DNA from: an uncultured Collinsella sp.
Lineage (GTDB): Bacteria > Actinomycetota > Coriobacteriia > Coriobacteriales > Coriobacteriaceae
Reading direction: 5' to 3'
DNA: 48,689 bases
Assembly: GCA_902493985.1 (NCBI GenBank)
Contig: CABURR010000008.1
Location: 1 to 48,689, forward strand
The notes under the pieces: generated by a model
The model's database searches: none
Told to the model about the DNA's origin: nothing
What the model saw: only the letters and a program-made list of their open reading frames with translations
Program-made: the position numbers and the translations under genes
Part shown: in pieces, positions 17,769 through 26,414 of the stretch
Position numbering within the stretch: the stretch's first letter is position 1
Layout: the number at the start of each line of letters is the position of its first letter

Positions 17769-18874
17769 TTCGCCGTCAACTGATCAATTTCCAAAACCGC
17801 AGTGTCGATGTCCGCGTCGGATTGGGCGCGTTCGATGAGCTGTCGCGCATGTTTTCCTCGGCTGTGGGCAAGCCTAAGCGCGCGATGGTGGTTTGGAACG
17901 ACGCCACATCCGAGCTTTTTGGTGAGGTCGTCGAGCATGCTCTGGTCGACGCCGGTTTTGCCGTGTCGCTGCTAGTCCTTGAGCTTTCGCCTGCTGGTGC
18001 CACGCTGGCCGATGCCGATGCGATCTTTGGCGCCCTGTCTGCCAACGGCATTACCTGCGACGATCTGGTTGTCGCCGTTGGCGATGCCGCAACCTGCTCG
18101 GTTGTTAGCTGGTGCGCCAACCAGTGGTGTGGCCGAACCGAGTGCGCGCTGCTGCCGACGACCTTCGACGCCATGCTCACGGTCGCGACGACCATGAAGC
18201 CGCTCGTCGCCTCGTCGGCCAATTCGCTTCCCGCCATTGCGTTCCGTCCCGAACCGGGCTTGGTCGTGTGTGACCTCGACCTTGTTCGCGAGGCGGACCC
18301 CGAGGACCTCAAGCTCGGCTATGTGGTACTTGTTGGCACCATGCTTTCGAGCAGCAAGTCCCGCTGGAATCAGTTTACTGAGACCGTCCCCGAGATTCTC
18401 GCGGGCGAGGAGGTCGCGCTCGTCAATGCCGTTCAATGGTCTCAGACTGCCCGTAAAGACGTACTGATGGCCACGAACCCGAGCGCCCGCCATGCGCTCG
18501 ATTTTGGCAAGACGGGGGAGCGCACCCTGCGCACCTGCTTGGGCGATGCCGCTTCGCAGGTCCCTGCCTACCAGCTGTTGTCCGAGGGCATGCGCTTTGA
18601 GGCGCGCCTTGCCCACGACGCCTGCGACTTCGATATCGATTACGTCTTTGAGGTCGATGACTGCCTGGAGGACTTTGGTATCGAGGAACTTGCCTTCGAT
18701 CTGGAGCCTGCCGCATATATCGAGGAGTTCCGCAAGCAGCAGTTCGCCCGCTCGAACCGCAGCATGCTGCCGCTGCCCGCAGCGCTCGGCGCCATTCGTC
18801 TAACGAGCGTTGAGGACGAGGTTCTTGTGCGCCACGCTCATGCCTACTTGGCTTCTCGCAAAGAACTTCTCTAA
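17765..18874 (+). CDS. 3-dehydroquinate synthase-like protein lacking the canonical metal ligands
   Basis: The 369-residue protein lies directly after aroK and follows the AroB fold over its length. In particular, LLPTTFDAMLTV replaces the usual PTTLL-VDSS, and VVCDLDLV follows it. Key residues are missing. The NAD-binding GGGVVGD loop reads AVGDAAT (about 104-110). The metal-binding glutamate region (LAEVIKYG in E. coli) reads LGYVVLVG (184-191). The GHTFGH histidine is K249 in FGKTGE, and the HGEAV histidine is S273 in LLSEGM. It is therefore probably not a classical DHQ synthase. It may be a pseudoenzyme or have a changed reaction. A shadow start at 17732 was rejected because ATG 17765 gives the AroB-like N-terminus. 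Confidence 0.8.
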   Translation: MIRRQLINFQNRSVDVRVGLGAFDELSRMFSSAVGKPKRAMVVWNDATSELFGEVVEHALVDAGFAVSLLVLELSPAGATLADADAIFGALSANGITCDDLVVAVGDAATCSVVSWCANQWCGRTECALLPTTFDAMLTVATTMKPLVASSANSLPAIAFRPEPGLVVCDLDLVREADPEDLKLGYVVLVGTMLSSSKSRWNQFTETVPEILAGEEVALVNAVQWSQTARKDVLMATNPSARHALDFGKTGERTLRTCLGDAASQVPAYQLLSEGMRFEARLAHDACDFDIDYVFEVDDCLEDFGIEELAFDLEPAAYIEEFRKQQFARSNRSMLPLPAALGAIRLTSVEDEVLVRHAHAYLASRKELL

Positions 18875-18880
18875 GATTTA

Positions 18881-18908
18881 TTGACATCCATCGTCTTTCG
18901 TATCATGT
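18881..18908 (+). promoter_or_regulatory. Candidate promoter of the peptidase transcript
   Basis: A consensus TTGACA stands at 18881-18886. The best-looking -10 (TATCAT, 18901) is only 14 bases away, and TCATGT gives 16. The -35 is convincing but the -10 is not. Confidence 0.4.
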
Positions 18909-18911
18909 TGA

Positions 18912-18984
18912 GGGGCGGGTTTTCAATCGGTTGCGGATCGCATACGATTCCGTACGTTGATTGAGACCCGTCCCGTCTTTATAG
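18912..18984 (+). promoter_or_regulatory. Structured 5' leader of the Xaa-Pro peptidase gene
   Basis: GGGGCGGGT-TTTCAATC and GATTGAGACCCGTCCC form an imperfect outer stem of about 16 bp enclosing a smaller CGGATCG/CGATTCCG hairpin. A short T-rich stretch follows. This may be an attenuator or a protein-binding leader. It does not match a riboswitch class I can name. Confidence 0.45.
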
Positions 18985-19006
18985 AGACAACAAGAAAGGA
19001 ATCTGC

Positions 19007-20137
19007 ATGTCTGAGTTTGCTGCCGGTCCTGCCGGTCGTATCGAGCGTGTCCGTGCCCTGATGGTCGAGCGTGGCTACGACGCCATCGTGGTGCGCGACG
19101 AGGCCAACCTTCGTTGGCTTACGGGCGTGAAGGGCGTCTTCGACTACACCTTCGAGTTCCCGCACGCTGCGTTTATTACGGCCGACCAGTGCCTGTTCCA
19201 CACCGACTCGCGCTACCTCAACAGCTTTGAGGAGAACACGCCCGCCGGCAGCCCCTGGGTCTACGACATGGACGAGGGCACCATCCCCGGTTGGGTCGCC
19301 GGCAAGATTGCAGCCAACAAGTGCCGCGTCTGCGCTGTCGAGGACGATATGCAGATCAACTTCTACCAGGGCATTCAGCGTGGTCTGGAGGATCGTTCCG
19401 TCGCCTGCATGCTGCCGCTGATGCACGACGACATCCGCAAGATGCGCGCCATCAAGGACGCCGAGGAGATCGAGCTCATGCGCCATGCGCAGTCGATCAC
19501 CGATGCCGCCTTCCAGCACATGCTCGGGTTTATTAAGCCCGGTATGACCGAGAAGCAGGTTCGCAACGAGCTCGAGAACTTTATGTTCGCCAACGGCGCC
19601 GATAGCCTTGCCTTTGGCTCCATCGTGGCGAGCGGTCCCAACACCGCCAACCCGCATGCCGTGCCGAGCGACCGCGTGATCGAGAAGGGCGATTTCGTTC
19701 TTATGGATTACGGCGCGGGCTACTGTGATTACCGCTCCGACATGACACGCACCGTCGTGATGGGCGAGCCCACGCAGGAGCAGCTCGACCTGTACGCACT
19801 CGTGCGCCGCACGCACGAGGAATGCGTCGCCGCCATCCATCCGGGCGTCGAGGGCAACGACATCTTCAAGCTCTCCAAGAAGATCATCGGCGATGCCGGT
19901 TATGGCGATTACTACAACCATGGCCTGGGCCACGGCGTTGGTATCGACATCCACGAGCTGCCCAACTTCAACCGTAGCAAGAACACCATCGAGATCGGCT
20001 CGGTTATCACCATGGAGCCCGGCGTGTATCTGCCCGGTGTGGGCGGCGTGCGTCTGGAGGACTACGGCGTGGTCACCGAGAACGGCTACGAGCCCTTCAC
20101 CAAGACCCCGCACGACCTGCACGTCATCGATTGCTAG
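19007..20137 (+). CDS. Xaa-Pro aminopeptidase/dipeptidase (M24 family)
   Basis: This cytoplasmic M24B metallopeptidase cleaves X-Pro bonds. The 376-residue protein has a creatinase-like N-terminal domain (about 1-135) and a pita-bread catalytic domain. The dimetal ligands are visible: the two aspartates in MDYGAGYCDYRSDMTRT, the histidine in GLGHGVG, and the two glutamates in ITMEPG and RLEDYG. The ATG at 19007 follows AAAGGAA. In Gram-positive bacteria this gene usually precedes efp, as here, but a strong terminator separates the two. Confidence 0.93.
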   Translation: MSEFAAGPAGRIERVRALMVERGYDAIVVRDEANLRWLTGVKGVFDYTFEFPHAAFITADQCLFHTDSRYLNSFEENTPAGSPWVYDMDEGTIPGWVAGKIAANKCRVCAVEDDMQINFYQGIQRGLEDRSVACMLPLMHDDIRKMRAIKDAEEIELMRHAQSITDAAFQHMLGFIKPGMTEKQVRNELENFMFANGADSLAFGSIVASGPNTANPHAVPSDRVIEKGDFVLMDYGAGYCDYRSDMTRTVVMGEPTQEQLDLYALVRRTHEECVAAIHPGVEGNDIFKLSKKIIGDAGYGDYYNHGLGHGVGIDIHELPNFNRSKNTIEIGSVITMEPGVYLPGVGGVRLEDYGVVTENGYEPFTKTPHDLHVIDC

Positions 20138-20160
20138 CCCATTTCGATAGATTTTTGGGG

Positions 20161-20202
20161 CGGGGCGTCCGGATCGATTCGGACGCCCCGCGTTCTCTTT
20201 TT
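20161..20202 (+). terminator. Intrinsic terminator after the Xaa-Pro peptidase
   Basis: CGGGGCGTCCG (20161-20171) and CGGACGCCCCG (20180-20190) form a perfect 11-bp stem followed by GTTCTCTTTTT. Confidence 0.9.
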
Positions 20203-20233
20203 ATGCGCTCGCTGCAGGCGCCGTCAGCAAGTG

Positions 20234-20239
20234 TATAAT
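20234..20239 (+). promoter_or_regulatory. Candidate -10 box of the efp operon
   Basis: A consensus TATAAT stands 58 bases before the efp start and downstream of the terminator. No good -35 hexamer lies 16-18 bases upstream. Confidence 0.45.
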
Positions 20240-20296
20240 TTCTGTCGTATGTAATTTGGACGCTTGTGCGTTCTGCCCATAACAAGAAAGGTCGCT

Positions 20297-20860
20297 ATGC
20301 CTACCATTTCTACCGCCGACTTCAAGAACGGCCTCGGTCTCCGCATCAAGGACAAGGTCTACACCATCGTCGAGTTCCAGCATGTCAAGCCGGGCAAGGG
20401 CGGCGCGTTTGTGCGCTACAAGACCCGCGACATCAAGAGCGGCCGTGTCGTCGAGAACACCTGCAACGCCGGCACCAAGTTCGAGAGCGTCATGCTCACC
20501 ACCCGTGAGTTCCAGTACCTCTACAACGATGGCGCCGACTACATCTTCATGGACAACGAGACCTATGAGCAGGTTCCCGTTCCCGAGGACATGGTGGGCG
20601 AGAACTCCAAGTGGCTGCGCGAGAACGACATCTGCCAGCTGCTCTTCGCCGACGATGAGCTCATGGGCGTGACCCCGCCGATGTTCATCGAGACCACCAT
20701 CGTCCAGACCGACCCGGGCTTTAAGGGCGACACCGTCCAGGGTTCCACCAAGCCGGCCACGATCGACACCGGCGCTGTCATCCAGGTCCCCATGTACCTC
20801 AACGAGGGCGAGGTCATCAAGGTTGACACCCGCGACGGCAAGTTCGTCTCCCGCGTCTAG
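20297..20860 (+). CDS. efp: Translation elongation factor P
   Basis: EF-P rescues ribosomes stalled on polyproline stretches. The 187-residue protein has the three beta-barrel domains of the family. The tip loop reads KPGKGGAF, and its second lysine is the residue modified in other bacteria. The modifying enzyme is not in the window. The C-terminal OB domain ends with VDTRDGKFVSRV. The ATG at 20297 follows AGAAAGG. It heads a run of seven closely spaced genes through recN. Confidence 0.96.
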   Translation: MPTISTADFKNGLGLRIKDKVYTIVEFQHVKPGKGGAFVRYKTRDIKSGRVVENTCNAGTKFESVMLTTREFQYLYNDGADYIFMDNETYEQVPVPEDMVGENSKWLRENDICQLLFADDELMGVTPPMFIETTIVQTDPGFKGDTVQGSTKPATIDTGAVIQVPMYLNEGEVIKVDTRDGKFVSRV

Positions 20861-20883
20861 CACCAACTCTTCTAGGAGGACTC

Positions 20884-21246
20884 ATGCCCCAGGAAATCAA
20901 GATTGACGGCATCGGCATTTCGCCCGATGTTCTGACCGCCATCGTTTCGCGCGCCGTGTCGGATGTCGAGGGCATCGCCTCCGTTGGCGTCAAGGACCTT
21001 GCCACCAACCTTGTCTCCATGATGCTCTCGTCCAAGGCCCCGGCTTCCGAGCCGGCGGTCGAGGCCGAGGTCATCGGCGACAAGCTCGCACTCACCGTGC
21101 GTGTCGTGGTGTTCTTTGGCTATCCGTTCAAGAAACTCGCCGAGGCCGTTCGCGCCGCCGTGGTCGCCGCCATCGATGCCCAGGTTGGCGTTGAGGTCGA
21201 GCGCGTTGACGTTTGCATCGACGGCCTCGTTTTCCCCAAGGAGTAA
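20884..21246 (+). CDS. Asp23/Gls24 family envelope stress response protein
   Basis: Asp23/Gls24 proteins are small alkaline-shock or general-stress proteins. In firmicutes some are membrane-associated through a partner. This 120-residue protein contains the family blocks ISPDVLTAIVSRAVSDVEGI and VVVFFGYPFKKLAEAVRAAV. The ATG at 20884 follows an ideal AGGAGG. It lies between efp and nusB, as in many Gram-positives, with 23 and 3 bases of spacing. Confidence 0.9.
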   Translation: MPQEIKIDGIGISPDVLTAIVSRAVSDVEGIASVGVKDLATNLVSMMLSSKAPASEPAVEAEVIGDKLALTVRVVVFFGYPFKKLAEAVRAAVVAAIDAQVGVEVERVDVCIDGLVFPKE

Positions 21247-21249
21247 CCT

Positions 21250-21834
21250 TTGAGCCTTAAGGTTTATCGCGGGCGCACGCTTGCCCGCAGTCAGGCGCTT
21301 CAGCTTCTGTTCCAGGCCGAGGCCACGGACAGCCCGCTCGAGCGCGTCCTCGAGGGTGATTTCCTGATCTCGAAGGGTCCCCTCGACCCCTATGCGCTGG
21401 AGCTGTGCCGCGGTGCCTACGAGCATATCGACCGCATCGACTGTGCTCTGCGCTCTGTTGCCAAGAACTGGGATCTTATGCGCATGCCCGGCGCCGACCG
21501 CAACCTGCTGCGTATCGCCGTTTACGAGATGCGTTTCCTCACCGACGAGGAGGTCTCGGACGCCATCGTGATCAACGAGGCTGTCGAGCTTGCCAAGGCC
21601 TATGGCACCGACCAGTCCGCGTCGTTCGTCAACGGCGTGCTGGGCAAGATCGCTCGCAGCGAGGAGCTGCCGGGCGAGGACCTGTACCAGGAGCTGCTGG
21701 CCGAAGATCGCGCTCGCGAGGAGGCGCAGGCTGCCGAGGCTGCCGCCAAGGTTGCGGTTGCCCAAGCTGAGGCTGGCGTGCTGGCCGAGGATGCGGACGC
21801 CGCCGAGGCTGACATCGACTCCGTCGAGGAGTAG
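21250..21834 (+). CDS. nusB: Transcription antitermination factor NusB
   Basis: NusB binds boxA RNA with NusE (S10) and supports rRNA antitermination. The 194-residue protein has the all-helical NusB fold with RTLARSQALQLLFQAE at the start and NLLRIAVYEM, INEAVELAKAYG and SFVNGVLGKI in the second half. The start is TTG at 21250, three bases after the asp23 stop, with AAGGAG overlapping that stop. A C-terminal extension of about 55 residues rich in Ala, Glu and Asp is unusual in length and probably disordered. Confidence 0.93.
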   Translation: MSLKVYRGRTLARSQALQLLFQAEATDSPLERVLEGDFLISKGPLDPYALELCRGAYEHIDRIDCALRSVAKNWDLMRMPGADRNLLRIAVYEMRFLTDEEVSDAIVINEAVELAKAYGTDQSASFVNGVLGKIARSEELPGEDLYQELLAEDRAREEAQAAEAAAKVAVAQAEAGVLAEDADAAEADIDSVEE

Positions 21835-21836
21835 CC

Positions 21837-22076
21837 ATGCCAGAGGGTTCTGTCCGTAACTTTGATGAGATCTCGGACCGTCTGGATCAGATTATCGCTA
21901 CCGTTCGCTCCAAGGATACCTCCTTGGAGCGTTCGCTCGATTTGTTTGACGAAGCGATTGAGCTGGGCTCCCGTGCGGTCGATATGGTCGACAAGTTTGA
22001 GCTGACGCCGCGTGAGGCCGACAAGCTCGAGCAGGAATACGATGAGGATGCGGCAAACGAATCCCAGGATAGCTAG
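21837..22076 (+). CDS. xseB: Exodeoxyribonuclease VII small subunit
   Basis: XseB binds the large subunit XseA to form the single-strand exonuclease VII. The 79-residue helical protein contains the family pattern NFDEISDRLDQII, LERSLDLFDEAIELG and an acidic tail. It starts two bases after the nusB stop. The xseA gene, often adjacent, is not in this window. Confidence 0.9.
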   Translation: MPEGSVRNFDEISDRLDQIIATVRSKDTSLERSLDLFDEAIELGSRAVDMVDKFELTPREADKLEQEYDEDAANESQDS

Positions 22077-22111
22077 GCCGCATCTCCGGATACGAATGGT
22101 TGATGGCATTC

Positions 22112-22915
22112 ATGAAACGCGTGCGTCTTGATGACGAACTGATTTCACAGGGCATCTGCGCCGATCGCGCGGATGCCCTTCGCACTCTTATGGCCGGCTT
22201 GGTCTCGAGTGGCGGTGAGCGCTTGACTTCGCCGGGCCTTAAGGTGATCCCGGGGCTGCCGCTGCACGTGAAGGGGCGCATTCCCTATGTTGGCCGCGGC
22301 GGTCTTAAGCTCGAAGGCGCGCTTGACGCGTTTGGCATCAATCCGACGGGCCTTGCCTGTCTGGATGTGGGCTGCTCTACCGGCGGCTTTACCGATTGTC
22401 TGCTCAAGCGCGGAGCTGCGACCGTTGTCTCGGTGGACGTGGGCCGCGCCCAGTTTGATTGGTCGTTGCGTCAGGACGATCGCGTGACGCTGCATGAGCG
22501 CACCAACGTGACGCAGCTGCCTGAGCTTGGCTATGCCGGCACCATCGACCTGGCTGTGTGTGATGTCTCGTTTACCAGCATCGCGAACATTATCGATGCG
22601 GTGTTGGCGTGCCTCGCGCCTACGGGTGCATTCTGCACGCTCGTAAAGCCGCAGTTTGAGGCTCCGGCGGCGCTGGTGGGCGAGGGCGGCATTGTGACCG
22701 ATCCCACCGTGCGCCGCGATACACTCGTTGCGGCAGTTGAACTCTTTGCTGCCAAGGGGCTGTTCCCGGTCGATGTGTGCGTGTCACCCATTCATGGTGC
22801 CAAGGGCAACGTTGAGTTTTTCCTGTACGGCACGAGATTTGACCCCGGCGACCGCTCGCAAGACGAGCTGCACTCCCAGGTATCTGTTTTGAGCGAGAAA
22901 GCTGCAACGCTATGA
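22112..22915 (+). CDS. tlyA: TlyA-family rRNA 2'-O-methyltransferase
   Basis: TlyA proteins methylate 2'-hydroxyls in 16S and/or 23S rRNA, an action linked to capreomycin sensitivity in mycobacteria, and older annotations call them hemolysins. The 267-residue protein has an N-terminal S4 domain (RLDDELISQG) and an FtsJ-type Rossmann domain with SAM motif DVGCSTGGFTDCLL and VKPQFEA. Upstream starts at 22100 and 22103 exist. I prefer ATG 22112 because family members begin MKxxRLD, but no clear ribosome binding site decides it. The stop overlaps the nadK start (ATGA). Confidence 0.9.
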   Translation: MKRVRLDDELISQGICADRADALRTLMAGLVSSGGERLTSPGLKVIPGLPLHVKGRIPYVGRGGLKLEGALDAFGINPTGLACLDVGCSTGGFTDCLLKRGAATVVSVDVGRAQFDWSLRQDDRVTLHERTNVTQLPELGYAGTIDLAVCDVSFTSIANIIDAVLACLAPTGAFCTLVKPQFEAPAALVGEGGIVTDPTVRRDTLVAAVELFAAKGLFPVDVCVSPIHGAKGNVEFFLYGTRFDPGDRSQDELHSQVSVLSEKAATL

Positions 22916-23772
22916 AGGTCTTTCTGGTTCCCAATTACTACAAGCAAGAGGCGGTCGAGAGCGGCCTGATGCTCGAGCTTTGGCTGACGCGCCAGGGCTA
23001 TGAGGTTGCATGGGCTGCCGACCAGCGATCGAAGATTCAAAGCACGCCTGACATTGACGGCTCCGATCTGGTCATTACGCTCGGCGGTGACGGTACGTTG
23101 CTGCGCGCTGCCCGCATCCTCAACTATCGCGAGATTCCTATCCTCGGTCTTTCCTATGGTCACCTGGGCTTTTTAACTGCTGCGAGCCCCGAGGAGCGCG
23201 ACATTCTGCAGGTCGTGAGCAACGCCCTTTCCGGCGAGCTGCACGTGAGCCGTCGTGCCACCATCGCCGCGGATATCGTGTCCGTGCGCGAAGACGGTAC
23301 GAAGGATGTCGTGCGCACCTTCGCCCTCAACGACATGGCGCTTACCCGTGGTCCGCTGTCCGATATGGTCGAGTTTGACATCACGGTGTCCGGCCACCAT
23401 ATCGACCGCCTACGCGGTGACGGCGTGGTCGTTTCGACGGCGACCGGCTCCACTGGCTATGCACTATCCGCCGGTGGCCCCATCGTGAGCCCCGACTATA
23501 CGGGCATGGTCTGCGTACCCATTGCGCCGCACACCATTCAGGCCCGTGCCTTCTTGACTTCGCCGAGTGATGTCGTCGAAATCTTTATGTCCGATGATCG
23601 CCCGAGTGTTCCGGCGATTGCTATCGATGGACAGTTTATTACCTGCGATGGCACCGTTGAGAGCGTGGCTGTGCGCCGCGGGCCCGGAGATGTGCTGCTC
23701 CTCGATTACGGCCCCGAGAGCTTCTATAACTCGGTGAGCCGCGTTTTCTACGGAGTCCGTCATGATCGATGA
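22912..23772 (+). CDS. nadK: NAD kinase
   Basis: This enzyme phosphorylates NAD to NADP. The 286-residue protein has the diacylglycerol-kinase-like fold with the GGDGT motif at 58-62 (D60 as general base), the NDMAL segment, and STATGSTGYALSAGGPI for NAD binding. It overlaps tlyA by 4 bases and recN by 11 bases. The tlyA-nadK-recN order is conserved across Gram-positives. Confidence 0.96.
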   Translation: MKVFLVPNYYKQEAVESGLMLELWLTRQGYEVAWAADQRSKIQSTPDIDGSDLVITLGGDGTLLRAARILNYREIPILGLSYGHLGFLTAASPEERDILQVVSNALSGELHVSRRATIAADIVSVREDGTKDVVRTFALNDMALTRGPLSDMVEFDITVSGHHIDRLRGDGVVVSTATGSTGYALSAGGPIVSPDYTGMVCVPIAPHTIQARAFLTSPSDVVEIFMSDDRPSVPAIAIDGQFITCDGTVESVAVRRGPGDVLLLDYGPESFYNSVSRVFYGVRHDR

Positions 23773-25390
23773 GCTGCAGGTTTCTAACATTGCACTCATT
23801 CGCGAGGCGACGCTGGTGCCGAGTGCCGGTCTGACTGTCCTGACCGGCGAGACCGGCGCCGGCAAGACCGCGCTGCTCTCGGCCCTCAAGCTTATTTTGG
23901 GTGAGCGCGCGGATTCGTCGACGGTGCGCGAGGGCGAGGCGCTGGCGAGCGTCGAGGCGCGGCTGTTTGACGGCCCGCACGACACGGAAGGCTTCACGGT
24001 CCAGCGCAGCCTTTCTGCCGAGGGCCGCAGCCGCGTGAAGATTGACGGCCGCATCGCCAGTGTGCGCGAGCTTTCGGAGCGCGTCGGCGTGATGATGGAT
24101 TTGTGCGGCCAGCACGAGCACCAACGCTTGCTCGATCCGGCGCATCACGTTGCGATGGTCGATGCGTGGGCGGGACGCTCTGCGCTCGAGGCGCTGGATG
24201 CGTACCGCGCCTGCTTTAAGGCATCGCGTGCCGCCGCCAAGGAGCTTCGCCGTGTGGATGAAGCCTCGCGTGCGCAGGGGAGTCGCGTCGAGGAAGCGCG
24301 TTTTGCCCTCGAGCGCATCGGCGAGGTCGACCCCAAGCCGGGCGAGTATGAGGAACTCGAGGAACTGCTGCCGCGCTCCGAACATGCCGAGGTACTGGTT
24401 GCCACGGCTAACGATGCCCATGCATCGCTTGCCTCTGAAGGGGGAGCGCTCGATGCCGTGAACAGCGCCGTGGCAGAGCTTTCCCGCATGGCTACCGTCG
24501 ATCGCAAACTCGGCGACATTGCCGATGCGCTTTCGGATGCCTGTATCTCACTTGAGGATTGCGCGAACGAGCTTCGTGCCTATCGCGATGGCGTCGCCTT
24601 CGACCCGCGCGAGCTCGCTCGCATGCGTGAGCGGTATTCCGACCTCAAGGGCCTGCTGCGTCAGTGGGGTCCCACCATGGACGATGTTTTTGCCATGCGC
24701 GATCGCTCGCAAGAACTGCTGTCTCTGGTCGATGATGGCGATGAGCAGATCAAAAAGGCGCGTGAGGCACTCGGGAGCGCCGAGCACGAGTTGTTTGCCG
24801 CTGCCAAGGCACTTAAGCGCGCCCGCAAGACCGCGGCCCCGCGCTTCTGTCACGAGGTCGGCCGCCAGATGGCTCGCCTGGAGATGGGTGGCGCCGAGCT
24901 CGTCTGGGAGTCGCGCGATCTTCCTCGTGCTGAGTGGACGCCCGCTGGTCCTTCGAGCTACGAGCTGCTATACCGCAGCGGTGCCGGTTTGACGCCGCGC
25001 CCCCTGCGCCGCATTGCGTCGGGCGGCGAGCTCAGCCGCGTCATGCTGGCAAGCAAGGTTGTCCTCGGTAACGCGGACGGTGTCGATACGCTGGTGTTTG
25101 ACGAGGTCGATGCCGGTGTCGGTGGCTCCACGGCGCGTGCACTCGCGGGCGTGCTGGCAGATCTCGCCGCTACGCATCAGGTGATTGTCGTAACCCACTT
25201 GGCGCAGGTCGCCGTCATGGCTGACAAGCATTATGTTGTCAGCAAGGAACCGGGCGATGTTCCCCAAACGCATTTGGACGAGGTAACCGGCGAAGCGCGT
25301 ATCGCCGAGATCGCCCGCATGCTGAGCGGCGATCAGTCCGAGGCAAGCTTGGCCCACGCAAAGCAGATGCTCGAAGAAGCTCGAGGTTAG
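23762..25390 (+). CDS. recN: DNA repair protein RecN
   Basis: RecN is an SMC-like ATPase that acts on DNA double-strand breaks. The 542-residue protein has Walker A in GETGAGKTALLSALK near the start, the RecN-specific CGQHEHQRLLDP, a short central coiled coil, the signature motif RIASGGELSRVMLA, Walker B in LVFDEVDAGVGG, and the D/H-loop VTHLAQVAVMAD. The ATG at 23762 lies inside the end of nadK. It is the last gene of the efp-recN run and meets the convergent regulator gene at a shared terminator. Confidence 0.96.
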   Translation: MIDELQVSNIALIREATLVPSAGLTVLTGETGAGKTALLSALKLILGERADSSTVREGEALASVEARLFDGPHDTEGFTVQRSLSAEGRSRVKIDGRIASVRELSERVGVMMDLCGQHEHQRLLDPAHHVAMVDAWAGRSALEALDAYRACFKASRAAAKELRRVDEASRAQGSRVEEARFALERIGEVDPKPGEYEELEELLPRSEHAEVLVATANDAHASLASEGGALDAVNSAVAELSRMATVDRKLGDIADALSDACISLEDCANELRAYRDGVAFDPRELARMRERYSDLKGLLRQWGPTMDDVFAMRDRSQELLSLVDDGDEQIKKAREALGSAEHELFAAAKALKRARKTAAPRFCHEVGRQMARLEMGGAELVWESRDLPRAEWTPAGPSSYELLYRSGAGLTPRPLRRIASGGELSRVMLASKVVLGNADGVDTLVFDEVDAGVGGSTARALAGVLADLAATHQVIVVTHLAQVAVMADKHYVVSKEPGDVPQTHLDEVTGEARIAEIARMLSGDQSEASLAHAKQMLEEARG

Positions 25391-25408
25391 GTCGTATCAG
25401 CGGGGTTG

Positions 25409-25441
25409 GTGGGACAAAATAGACTGAAATTTTTGTCCCAC
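25409..25441. terminator. Bidirectional terminator between recN and the RpiR-type gene
   Basis: GTGGGACAAAAT and ATTTTTGTCCCAC pair to give a stem flanked by A and T runs on both sides. It can serve both converging genes. Confidence 0.8.
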
Positions 25442-25449
25442 TACGCGTT

Positions 25450-26307
25450 TTACTCAACGACCTTATCCGGCTGGATGAGCTCCTCGTAGTAGCTGATATG
25501 CTCACGCGCGTCTTCAATCTCGGGCAGCAGGAAGTTGTAGATGACTTCGATGATCATCGTGGCGCTGATCTTAGAGAACGCAAAGTCGCCCGTTGTCAGC
25601 AGCGCTTCGTGGTTGACGGTGTTAAAAGTGTAGTCTGCCAGGCGCGCGAGCGGGGATTTACTGTCGCTGCTGATGACGACTACGGTTGCGCCGCAGTTGC
25701 GAGCCGCTTTTGCCATGCGATTCAGTCGGCGCGATTTGCCGGAGTTTGAGATAAGCACGATGACGTCACCCGGGCGTAACGTGAGCGCAAAGCCGATTGA
25801 TGTCTCGCTAATGGTGCTCGCCATGCAGCGCAGGCCCAGCTGCGAAAACTTAAACGTCGCATCGAGCGCGACCGCGTTCGTATTGCCCACAGCCGCAAAC
25901 TCAATAACCCCTGCATGCTTAAGGGCATGCACAACAGCCGCCAGCGTATCGTGGTCGATCCCGTCGATGGTCGCATTAAGCTCGCTCACCTTGGCAGCCA
26001 GGATGTTCTTGAGGCTCTGCTCCATATTGTCCAGCGAGACCTCGTCAGTCAGGCCCTCGTTACGCTGGCTTTCCAAATCCCTCGCCAACGAAAACTGAAA
26101 GCTGCGGAAGCTACCAAAGCCAAGCTTGCGGCAGAAGCGCGAAACGGTCGCCTCGGACGTGGCGGCGGCGCGCGAGAGCTGAGCGGCCGTGAGGCGTGGC
26201 GCCTCGGACTGGTGCTCCAATATATAGTCGACAATGCGCTGCTCGGACTCGCTGTATCCCTGATGGGTGCTAATGAGGGAAAGTGCGCTCTTGCTACTAT
26301 CGGTCAT
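25450..26307 (-). CDS. RpiR-family transcriptional regulator (HTH plus SIS domain)
   Basis: RpiR regulators sense phosphosugars and control sugar-use genes. The 285-residue protein has an N-terminal HTH with LTAAQLSRAAATSEATVSRF and a C-terminal SIS sugar-phosphate-binding domain with VIVLISNSGKSRRL. I chose the ATG at 26307 because AGGAG precedes it, and longer starts to 26355 lack this. It is transcribed away from fruA, which suggests it controls fruA and perhaps itself through the palindrome at 26415-26443. The likely effector, a fructose phosphate, is an inference from context. Confidence 0.9.
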   Translation of the reverse strand: MTDSSKSALSLISTHQGYSESEQRIVDYILEHQSEAPRLTAAQLSRAAATSEATVSRFCRKLGFGSFRSFQFSLARDLESQRNEGLTDEVSLDNMEQSLKNILAAKVSELNATIDGIDHDTLAAVVHALKHAGVIEFAAVGNTNAVALDATFKFSQLGLRCMASTISETSIGFALTLRPGDVIVLISNSGKSRRLNRMAKAARNCGATVVVISSDSKSPLARLADYTFNTVNHEALLTTGDFAFSKISATMIIEVIYNFLLPEIEDAREHISYYEELIQPDKVVE

Positions 26308-26414
26308 GGATGGCTCCTGGTTGGCATGAAAATCTAGCTTGATTTGCAATGCCATAGTATACGGGCATTTTCAATTACAAGATACACCTTGCCGTTTCAA
26401 GTGTTGATGGTAAA

